The position numbers and the translations under genes are program-made. Below the pieces are notes generated by a model. The model ran no database searches. It saw only the letters and a list, made by a program, of their open reading frames with translations, and had not been told where the DNA came from. Below are positions 1 to 6,106 of a stretch of 11,933 nucleotides of DNA, piece by piece. The stretch spans positions 1 through 11,933 of the forward strand of contig JAOTUP010000017.1 of the NCBI GenBank assembly GCA_029863825.1, given 5' to 3'. The DNA comes from Acidobacteriota bacterium. Lineage in GTDB: Bacteria; Acidobacteriota; Thermoanaerobaculia; Multivoradales; JAHEKO01. Numbering within the stretch: position 1 is the first letter of the stretch; the number at the start of each line of letters is the position of its first letter.

Positions 1-11
1 CGGCGAACCTG

Positions 12-437
12 GTGACTGTGCGCGTGCAGATTGTCAGCGCCAGCGCCGATACGGGGGGTGTACGGCCGAGTCCCAACCTGCCTGCATCTCTCCTGCAGCG
101 ATTGCGAGAACTTCTGCGGTACGAGGAGTACTCTCTACTGGCAGCAACGGAGTTCGCAGTGCAGGAGGGTCTTGACGCCGGCTACGAGTTGAGCCGAGAG
201 TACAGAGTCGACTTTCGACTCGGACGCCTGCTCGAGGACCGCCGTATCAGTCTTGAAGGATTCAAGGTGTCGCGCCGTGCCGCAGACGGTGTGATGAGCC
301 CCTTGATCCACACCAACCTCAATCTCAATCTGGGTAAGCCAATGATCCTCGGCTTGGCGCGCAGTGAAGCGAGTGAGCGCGCTCTGATGGTCGTCGTCGA
401 ATGTCTTCAAGGGGAGATGCTCTTGACCGAGCGTTAG
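12..437 (+). CDS. Uncharacterised small protein preceding gspF (start uncertain)
   Basis: A 141-residue protein if it starts at the GTG at 12. The frame stays open to the first base of the window and no clear Shine-Dalgarno sequence precedes the GTG, so the true start may lie outside. There is no signal peptide, membrane segment or catalytic motif that I recognise. The first third is helical in character (residues about 24-55, with LLQRLRELLRYEEYSLL). The rest looks like a beta-rich domain ending in a hydrophobic strand (residues about 98-133, with TNLNLNLGKPMILGLARSE and ALMVVVECL). This 'LRYxxYxLL ... L.L.lG...vlGlarse ... ALmvVv' pattern resembles small conserved hypothetical proteins I have seen in proteobacteria-like genomes, but I cannot name a family. 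It stops 5 bases before the preferred gspF start, so it is probably the first visible gene of the secretion operon. The role is unknown; a component or regulator of the machine is only inferred from position. Confidence 0.65.
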   Translation: MTVRVQIVSASADTGGVRPSPNLPASLLQRLRELLRYEEYSLLAATEFAVQEGLDAGYELSREYRVDFRLGRLLEDRRISLEGFKVSRRAADGVMSPLIHTNLNLNLGKPMILGLARSEASERALMVVVECLQGEMLLTER

Positions 438-442
438 CAACC

Positions 443-1657
443 ATGGAGTTCGTCTGCACAGTCGGGACCGCCGAAGGTGGCGTCGTCGAGGAAACGCTCA
501 AGGCCCACTCGGACGAGGCGGCAAGGCAGGAACTGGAGCGCCGGGGCTACCACGTCTTCAAAGTTCGGCGGCGTGGCATTTCACTGCGGTTTTCGTTGCC
601 TGGAGGTCGTCGAGCCCGGCCGATTCCGTTGCGTTCTTTGATGGTCTTCAACCAGGAATTGGCTTCCCTGCTCAAGGCGGGCCTGCCGATGTTGCAGGCG
701 ATAGATCTGATGTACGAGAGGCAGAATGAGCCGATGTTCAAGGAGGTTCTGGGGGAGGTTAGACGGCAGATTCGCGACGGCAAGGACCTGTCGTTTGCCG
801 TCGAGAGCTTCGGTAGCCTTTTTCCTCCGCTCTATGCGCCGACATTGAAAGCGGGCGAGCAAAGCGGCGAGCTCGAGGGAGTGATTCGACGCTTCGTTCG
901 TTATCAGAAACTCGTAGAGGGTGCGCGCCGAAAGTTGATTTCGGCGCTCGTCTATCCGGCAGTGCTGATCGGGTTGAGTGTTCTGTTGATCGGCGTCATG
1001 ACGATTTACGTCGTGCCCAAGTTCAGCGAGTTCTTTGCCGACCTGGGAACGGAGCTGCCGCTTCTCACGCGGATCACACTGGGTCTCTCGTCGTTCCTCA
1101 GCCAGCATTGGCTAGTCGTCTTGTTGGTCCTGGGCCTGCTGGTGTTCGGCGTTTACCAGTGGGGTCGGACGGAATGGGGGTTGCTAGCGCTAAGCAGGTG
1201 GAAGCTGAGGCTGCCTCTGCTCGGCTCGGTTTTTCAGCGCCTCGCTATCTCCGAGTTCTGCCGCTCACTCTCGACGCTTCTGGCCGGAGGCATCCCGGCA
1301 GTGCCAGCACTCGAGAATGCTGTTGAAGCAGTGGGCAATGCCTATGTTAGAAAGCGCCTGGCACCGATGATCCCGAGAGTTCGGGAAGGCGCGGCGCTGC
1401 ACCTGACGCTTGAAGAAAGCGGTGTGAGTCCGGAGATCGCCATTGAAATGGCGAAAGTGGGCGAGGAAACGGGCAGCCTCGACGAGATGATGGGAAATGC
1501 ATCCGATTTCCTGGACGAGGAAGTGGATACTCAGATGGAAAGGCTTCTGACGCTCGTGGAACCAGTGATGCTCGTTCTCATGGGACTGATCGTTGCCACA
1601 CTTCTCGTGTCGGTTTACTTGCCTCTTTTCAGTATGCTGGGCCAGGTGCGAGATTGA
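443..1657 (+). CDS. gspF: Type II secretion inner-membrane platform protein GspF (PilC-like)
   Basis: Polytopic inner-membrane platform protein of the GspF/PilC family, on which GspE acts to assemble pseudopilins. At 404 residues it matches the usual family length of about 400. It shows the typical N-terminal opening (FVCTVGTAEGGVVEETLKA, like the family pattern FxYxAxxxxGxxxxG), then two T2SSF cytoplasmic repeats, roughly residues 70-190 and 270-390, each with the 'Ls.LL.aGlp...al' signature (ELASLLKAGLPMLQAIDLM and SLSTLLAGGIPAVPALENA). Hydrophobic segments follow the first repeat (ALVYPAVLIGLSVLLIGVM, then a second around WLVVLLVLGLLVFGVY), and one lies near the C terminus (VMLVLMGLIVATLLVSVYL). 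I chose the ATG at 443 because the family N terminus begins there and it lies just past the stop of the upstream gene. An in-frame ATG at 401 would add 14 residues inside the upstream gene. The stop overlaps the TTG start of gspE. Confidence 0.93.
   Translation: MEFVCTVGTAEGGVVEETLKAHSDEAARQELERRGYHVFKVRRRGISLRFSLPGGRRARPIPLRSLMVFNQELASLLKAGLPMLQAIDLMYERQNEPMFKEVLGEVRRQIRDGKDLSFAVESFGSLFPPLYAPTLKAGEQSGELEGVIRRFVRYQKLVEGARRKLISALVYPAVLIGLSVLLIGVMTIYVVPKFSEFFADLGTELPLLTRITLGLSSFLSQHWLVVLLVLGLLVFGVYQWGRTEWGLLALSRWKLRLPLLGSVFQRLAISEFCRSLSTLLAGGIPAVPALENAVEAVGNAYVRKRLAPMIPRVREGAALHLTLEESGVSPEIAIEMAKVGEETGSLDEMMGNASDFLDEEVDTQMERLLTLVEPVMLVLMGLIVATLLVSVYLPLFSMLGQVRD
1644..1648 (+). promoter_or_regulatory. 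Ribosome binding site supporting the TTG start of gspE
   Basis: AGGTG lies five bases upstream of the TTG at 1654. The TTG shares TTGA with the gspF stop, so this site inside the end of gspF supports a coupled, overlapping start and the unusual start codon. Confidence 0.55.
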
Positions 1658-3333
1658 CCGAGAAGGCTGCCATCAACGGACTCGAGCCTGAGGCCTGGGG
1701 GCGTGACGACAGTGACGAAGTCGCGCGGCAGGTCCAAGTCACTGCCGCCCAGCGCGAGGAAGATCAGCGGCGAGCGGAGGAGCTGGCCAAGGCGTATCAG
1801 CTCGAATGCGTCGACATGACCCACTTTCGCATCGACAACGATCTGTTTCGCTCCATTCCGTTCGAGCTCATGCTGCGCTACGGCTTCTTACCCGAGCGCA
1901 AGGGCGACGGACGGTTGACCGTGGTCATGGCCGATCCGACGGATGTGACCAAGGTTGATGAGCTCGAGCTTCTGCTGGGTATTCCGCTCGAGGTCAAGGT
2001 GGGGGCGCCGTCGGCTATCGAAGAGATCCTTCAAAAATCCGAAAGTGCGCAAAGAGTGCTCGAAGACGCCACCGAGGATTTTCGCTTGCAGCTGGTGCAG
2101 GACGATGGGGACAGCGAAGAGGTCCTGTCGATTGACCGCATCAGCTCTGACACCAGCCCGATTATCAAGCTCGTAGATTCGACCGTTCTCAATGCCATTC
2201 AGCGCCGCGCAAGTGACATCCACATCGAAACGCGGGAAAACGAAGTCGTCATCAAGTACCGAATCGACGGTGTGCTCTATCAAGCGATGGAGCCAATCGA
2301 CAAACGGCATCACCAGACTATCGTCAGTCGGGTCAAAGTGATGTCTGAGCTCGACATCGCCGAAAAGCGGGTGCCGCAGGATGGTCGATTCAGGCTTCGG
2401 TTCAAGGGGCGAACCATCGATTTCAGGGTTTCCATCATGCCGTCGGTTCACGGCGAGGACTGCGTCATCCGAATCCTCGACAAAGAATCGATGAACAACG
2501 AGTTCCGCAACTTGCGGCTACCGATCCTCGGCCTCGACCCGGTGACGGTACGGAAAGTACGCAAGTTCATTCGCGAGCCGTACGGCATGGTTCTGGTTAC
2601 CGGGCCGACGGGGTCGGGAAAGACAACAACGCTGTATGCTTGTCTGTCGGAGATCCAGTCCTCGGAAGACAAGATCATCACCATCGAGGACCCGGTCGAA
2701 TACCAGCTCAAAGGCATCACGCAAATTCCGGTAAACGAGAAAAAGGGGTTGACGTTTGCCCGCGGGTTGCGATCGATCCTGCGACATGATCCCGACAAGA
2801 TCCTGGTTGGAGAGATCCGGGACGAGGAGACGGCGCAAATTGCGGTGCAATCCGCTCTGACCGGCCACTTGGTCTTCACCACGGTCCATGCGAACAACGT
2901 CGTCGATGTCCTGGGTCGGTTCTTGAACATGAACGTCGATCTCTACAATTTCGTCTCGGCTCTGAACTGCGTACTGGCGCAGCGGCTGGTTCGCAAGATC
3001 TGTCCTCACTGTAAGACCGAAGTAGAGATGCAGCCAGAGTTTCTGGAGGAAAGTGGGCTTCGCCCGGAGGAGTTGCTGGAGGAGACCTTCTACGAGGGGG
3101 CGGGCTGCATCGAGTGCAACGGCACGGGATTCCTGGGGCGGACCGCGATCTCCGAACTGCTGGATCTGTCCGACCGCATTCGCGAGCTCATTCTGGAACG
3201 GCGGCCCGCATCGGAGATAAAACGAGCTGCCAAGAAGGAAGGGATGACATTCCTTCGAGAGTCGGCCTTGGACAAGGTTTTCGAGGGAGTGACCACTCTA
3301 CGTGAGATCAATAAGGTTACCTTTGTGGAGTAA
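1654..3333 (+). CDS. gspE: Type II secretion / pilus assembly ATPase GspE (PilB-like)
   Basis: Cytoplasmic hexameric secretion ATPase of 559 residues that powers pseudopilus extension. An N-terminal T2SSE_N/MshEN-like domain spans about residues 40-145 (with FLPERKGDGRLTVVMADPTD). The RecA-type domain carries Walker A GPTGSGKTT at 317-325, the Asp box IITIEDPVE, the Walker B region LVGEIRDEET with Glu387, and the His box LVFTTVHAN. A tetracysteine zinc motif follows: Cys450/Cys453 (CPHC) and Cys485/Cys488 (CIEC), typical of assembly ATPases (GspE/PilB) and normally absent from PilT retraction ATPases. The first 35 residues are polar and charged. I do not see the RLGxxL motif of c-di-GMP-binding MshEN domains, so that regulation is not supported. 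The gene starts at a TTG overlapping the gspF stop by 4 bases and overlaps the start of the pilM-like gene. All key residues appear intact. Confidence 0.96.
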   Translation: MTEKAAINGLEPEAWGRDDSDEVARQVQVTAAQREEDQRRAEELAKAYQLECVDMTHFRIDNDLFRSIPFELMLRYGFLPERKGDGRLTVVMADPTDVTKVDELELLLGIPLEVKVGAPSAIEEILQKSESAQRVLEDATEDFRLQLVQDDGDSEEVLSIDRISSDTSPIIKLVDSTVLNAIQRRASDIHIETRENEVVIKYRIDGVLYQAMEPIDKRHHQTIVSRVKVMSELDIAEKRVPQDGRFRLRFKGRTIDFRVSIMPSVHGEDCVIRILDKESMNNEFRNLRLPILGLDPVTVRKVRKFIREPYGMVLVTGPTGSGKTTTLYACLSEIQSSEDKIITIEDPVEYQLKGITQIPVNEKKGLTFARGLRSILRHDPDKILVGEIRDEETAQIAVQSALTGHLVFTTVHANNVVDVLGRFLNMNVDLYNFVSALNCVLAQRLVRKICPHCKTEVEMQPEFLEESGLRPEELLEETFYEGAGCIECNGTGFLGRTAISELLDLSDRIRELILERRPASEIKRAAKKEGMTFLRESALDKVFEGVTTLREINKVTFVE

Positions 3334-4273
3334 GAGGCTGCTCGGCCTCGACCCGCAGCCAGTGTCGGGTCACGTTTTCGCTGTCGACGGCCAGCGTGTG
3401 CGCTACGCGTATTTTGCCGGCGACGTGGGCGATCTGGAGTGTCGGGAATTCCACAGTCAACCTCTCGCAGAAGGGACTTTTCAAGACGGGCCGCTCGGAG
3501 GGCCGGTGCGCGACGTCGAGGCGTTTGTCACGAACCTGAAATCGCTCCTGGAGAGAATCCCGCAGCGGCCCGCGGAGATGTCGCTCGTCTTGCCCGACGA
3601 GTGGTTGCGAGTGACGTTCGCGGAGCTGGGGTCGCTGCCGAGGGGCGCGAATCGAGAAGACGTCCTGCGGTTCAAGCTCAAGCGCCTGGTGCCGTATCGC
3701 GTCGAGGATCTGCGGCTCGCCGAGGCGGAGGTCCCGGCTCTGACCGGCAGCGAGAGCGGCCGTCGCTTTCTCTTGGGTTTCGGCAACGCCTCGCTGCTGA
3801 CGCAGATCGAAACGGCGTTCGAGGGGCTCGGCGTGACCGCCGGCCATCTTTCGAACGAGGGACTCTCTGTGCTCCCGGCGCTGGCGCCGATTCTCAAGGG
3901 CGCGCTTGCAGGCGTCGTCTACGTGACCGAAACCTCTTACACGTTGATAGTCACACAGGATGCTCGTCCGACTCTTCATCGCTTCAAAGTTCTCGCCGCG
4001 GACGACGCCGCACGCGGACGTCTGGTCCCAAGGGATCTGCGACTGACCCGCAGTTATGTTCGGCAGGAAGTCAAGGGTCGGCGGCTCGGTGAGCTGATTC
4101 TGATCGCCCCCCAGAGTGAAAGCGGGCGATGGAAGGCGTGGCTGGAGGATGCCTTCGAGCACCCGGTTCGCTCGTTGAGCGAGGAGCAACCGGAGTTGCC
4201 GGGCACGGTGACGGGAGTGCCGTCTTGGGAGAGCGCTCCGCTCCTCGGGGCGGCGTCGAGGGGGATCGAGTAG
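3302..4273 (+). CDS. pilM: PilM/GspL-like actin-fold platform protein
   Basis: A soluble protein of up to 323 residues, related to PilM and the cytoplasmic half of GspL. It would sit under the inner membrane and link the ATPase to PilN. Supporting segments are LLGLDPQPVSGHVFAVDG near the N terminus (position of the PilM 'GLDIGSsxVK' phosphate loop), the PilM-like stretch LPDEWLRVTFAEL followed by LRFKLKRLVPYRVEDLRLAE, and a C terminus ending in a LLGAAS turn. There is no transmembrane segment. The phosphate-loop motif is degenerate (P-Q-P-V in place of I-G-S-S), so nucleotide binding may be weakened or lost, as in GspL. The GTG at 3302 overlaps gspE by 32 bases. A TTG at 3323, preceded by AAGG at 3313-3316, would give a shorter 316-residue product and is equally possible. 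The stop directly abuts the pilN-like gene. The strong downstream PilN/PilO partners support this assignment. Confidence 0.82.
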   Translation: MRSIRLPLWSKRLLGLDPQPVSGHVFAVDGQRVRYAYFAGDVGDLECREFHSQPLAEGTFQDGPLGGPVRDVEAFVTNLKSLLERIPQRPAEMSLVLPDEWLRVTFAELGSLPRGANREDVLRFKLKRLVPYRVEDLRLAEAEVPALTGSESGRRFLLGFGNASLLTQIETAFEGLGVTAGHLSNEGLSVLPALAPILKGALAGVVYVTETSYTLIVTQDARPTLHRFKVLAADDAARGRLVPRDLRLTRSYVRQEVKGRRLGELILIAPQSESGRWKAWLEDAFEHPVRSLSEEQPELPGTVTGVPSWESAPLLGAASRGIE

Positions 4274-4969
4274 GTGCGGGATCTCAACCTCGCGCGAAAG
4301 CCGTTCGTGAATCAGCGTCCGGTCAGGAGAGCCGGCATGGCCTTGTTCTTGGCAGCCGCCGGTTTGTCGATCTGGACCGGGTACCTATACTGGCGGCACT
4401 TTTCCGGCGAAGGAGAGACGCGCACTCGGGCGCAGGAGTTGGTGCGCAACATCGCAGCCGAAGAGAGAGCGGTCGCTGAATTGCAGCAAGAGCTCGCATC
4501 GCTCGACCTCGAGGCTCTGAACCGCCGGGCCCGATTCGTCAATCGGGAGATTGATCGTCGGCGTTTTTCCTGGAGCCGACTGTTCGATCGTGTCGCGGAA
4601 GTGCTGCCGGGGTCGGTGAGGCTGCTCAGCCTGACGCCGCGGTTTACTGATGAGCGGCGAAGCAGGAAAGCACGTCGAGACGTGGCCGACGTCGTGCACC
4701 TCGAGGTCCGAGGTGTCGCCAGGAATGACGCATTCCTTCTCGGCTTTGTCGACAGGCTGTTTGAGCATCCAGCATTCTCCGACCCGGATTTGACCCGCGA
4801 GACGCGGCGCGAAGACTCGACGCTGGCCTTTCAGCTGAGCGTTTTCTACACGCCGGATGCCGAAGATGCAACGTCGGCCGATTCGGTGTCGGAGACCCAA
4901 GACGCTCCTCCGTCGCGACAAGCGAATGACGGCGAGACAAAGAACGCAGACGCGGAGGGCGAAGAGTGA
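4274..4969 (+). CDS. pilN: PilN-like inner-membrane assembly protein
   Basis: A 231-residue bitopic inner-membrane protein. The N terminus carries the hallmark PilN peptide NLARKPFVN (residues 5-13), the segment known in the family to insert into PilM. One membrane helix follows at about residues 20-38 (AGMALFLAAAGLSIWTGYLY), then a heptad-like coiled coil (about 48-80, rich in Glu, Leu and Gln), then a small alpha/beta domain (about 95-195). The last 35 residues are a polar, acidic tail (for example DAEDATSADS) that looks disordered. The GTG start immediately follows the stop of the pilM-like gene, and GAGGGGG at 4258-4264 is well placed as a ribosome binding site. The stop overlaps the next GTG. 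PilN and PilO form a heterodimer, and the adjacent pilO-like gene fits this. In GspL systems the PilM and PilN parts are one protein; here they are separate, as in type IV pili. Confidence 0.85.
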   Translation: MRDLNLARKPFVNQRPVRRAGMALFLAAAGLSIWTGYLYWRHFSGEGETRTRAQELVRNIAAEERAVAELQQELASLDLEALNRRARFVNREIDRRRFSWSRLFDRVAEVLPGSVRLLSLTPRFTDERRSRKARRDVADVVHLEVRGVARNDAFLLGFVDRLFEHPAFSDPDLTRETRREDSTLAFQLSVFYTPDAEDATSADSVSETQDAPPSRQANDGETKNADAEGEE

Positions 4970-5559
4970 CACGAAGTGCATGGCGCAGATTCCCGAAACT
5001 GTGGGTACCAGCGGCCGTCGTATGCGTGCTGAATCTGGGATTGCTCACCGCCTACCGATTGGTATTGGCGGAGGAAGCGGAATTGGGATTGGGGCTCCTC
5101 GATCGACGGGTCGAGGAATTGGAAGAGGTCACGCAATTGCGACAGCAGCTCGAAGGGCTTAGAGCCACTGCACGCGTCACGGAGGAGGGTCTCACCGAGT
5201 TCTACCGTGATCGTCTTTCGACCGAGGAGTTGATGCTCACGAAGATCATCGCGGAGGTCAAATCACTTGCCCGGAGAGCGGGCCTGGTGCCGGCGGCTAT
5301 CAGTTACGAGAAGGATTCGATTGAAAGGCAAAACCTCGTACAGAGGGGCCTTGTCTTTGGAGTCGATGGAACCTATGCTCAGCTGCGCCGGCTGGTAAAT
5401 TTTCTCGAACTGTCGGAGTCCTTCCTGACTCTCGACGAAGTGTCATTGCGCGGCGGCGACCAGGTCGACGGAGCGTTGGCGATCAATCTGGAGATTTCGA
5501 CACTATTCGCTGCCAAGTCGTTGGCTTCGGAGGGTCGGGAGCGTGGCGATGACGCCTGA
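4966..5559 (+). CDS. pilO: PilO/GspM-like inner-membrane assembly protein
   Basis: A 197-residue bitopic protein with the usual PilO/GspM layout: a short basic cytoplasmic start (TRSAWRRFPK), one membrane helix (about residues 11-33, LWVPAAVVCVLNLGLLTAYR), a Glu/Leu-rich coiled coil (about 34-66, with LLDRRVEELEEVTQLRQQL), and a ferredoxin-like periplasmic domain (about 75-190, with GTYAQLRRLVNFLELSESFL, a segment typical of PilO). It would pair with the PilN-like protein through coiled coils and the ferredoxin-like domains. The GTG at 4966 overlaps the preceding stop as GTGA, and GGAGGG at 4954-4959 provides a strong ribosome binding site. The C terminus ends in a short charged tail and overlaps the next gene by 17 bases. 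Confidence 0.82.
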   Translation: MTRSAWRRFPKLWVPAAVVCVLNLGLLTAYRLVLAEEAELGLGLLDRRVEELEEVTQLRQQLEGLRATARVTEEGLTEFYRDRLSTEELMLTKIIAEVKSLARRAGLVPAAISYEKDSIERQNLVQRGLVFGVDGTYAQLRRLVNFLELSESFLTLDEVSLRGGDQVDGALAINLEISTLFAAKSLASEGRERGDDA

Positions 5560-6106
5560 GCAGCAGCGACGGGGACTCATCGCCAGCGTGGCCATCTTGA
5601 CCCTCGTCGTTGGCTGGCGGTTCGTTCTTCCTCTCGTGAGGAGTGGAGGTGAACCGGCGACGAGTTTTGCAACGTCGGCCCTTCGCGACGGAGTACCGCC
5701 ACAGTTCCTCGAAGCGCTGCGGTTGGCGGATCTGGATCTGGAGCCGGGGGAGTTCAAGGTAGGGCGCGACCCGTTTCGCTTTGTCGTCGCCCGTAAGGGA
5801 CCGCGAAAAAAGCCCGTACCTGCGCCTGATCCGGCACCGGCGCAGAGCACACCTCCCCCTCCGCCTCGACAAGGGAAACCACTGGCGCCACAGCCACCGC
5901 CGGTCGATGTCGTCTATCTCGGCAGGTTCGGTCCGGTCAGCCGGCCGATAGCAGTGTTTTCAGATGGGGATGACATATTCAACGTTCTACAAGGTAGTGT
6001 GATCAAAGGCGTGTTCGTCGTCGATATGATCGGCTACGAGTCCGCAGATCTGAAGTTCGTGGATTTTCCGGATGCGCCTGCGAAGCGACTGGCGGTCGGA
6101 GGTTAG
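5543..6106 (+). CDS. PilP/GspC-like periplasmic connector protein
   Basis: A 187-residue protein that most likely bridges the PilN/PilO platform to the secretin periplasmic domains. It has one N-terminal membrane helix (about residues 12-32), then GRDPF at 74-78, matching the 'GRnPF' element common before the homology region of GspC and PilP-type proteins. A proline-rich flexible linker follows (about 90-120, including a run of PPPPP). A C-terminal beta domain starting near VVYLGRFG (about 123-187) has the 'A.f.dgd......G..i.g.f.v..I' pattern of GspC HR / PilP domains. Unlike PilP it is not a lipoprotein; the membrane anchor is GspC-like. The GTG at 5543 overlaps the pilO-like gene. An ATG two codons later (5549) sits at better distance from GGGAG at 5536-5540 and may be the real start. 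The stop abuts the secretin start. Confidence 0.75.
   Translation: MAMTPEQQRRGLIASVAILTLVVGWRFVLPLVRSGGEPATSFATSALRDGVPPQFLEALRLADLDLEPGEFKVGRDPFRFVVARKGPRKKPVPAPDPAPAQSTPPPPPRQGKPLAPQPPPVDVVYLGRFGPVSRPIAVFSDGDDIFNVLQGSVIKGVFVVDMIGYESADLKFVDFPDAPAKRLAVGG

Noticed and set aside
401..442. Upstream ATG at 401 as the gspF start
   Set aside because: It would add 14 residues not typical of the family and overlap the upstream gene by 37 bases, while the ATG at 443 matches the family N terminus.
1700..2100. c-di-GMP binding by the N-terminal domain of GspE
   Set aside because: The domain is MshEN-like in fold position, but I do not see the repeated RLGxxL-type binding motif.
3439..4092. A + strand frame of 217 codons inside the PilM-like gene
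   Set aside because: The Arg/Gly/Ala-rich product is a typical frame-shifted reading of GC-rich DNA, and the PilM-like frame has clear family features.
5820..5905. C-rich tract in the GspC/PilP-like gene as a nucleotide repeat or regulatory element
   Set aside because: It is simply codon-level proline richness (CCT/CCC/CCG/CCA) in a flexible periplasmic linker, in frame with no exact tandem unit.
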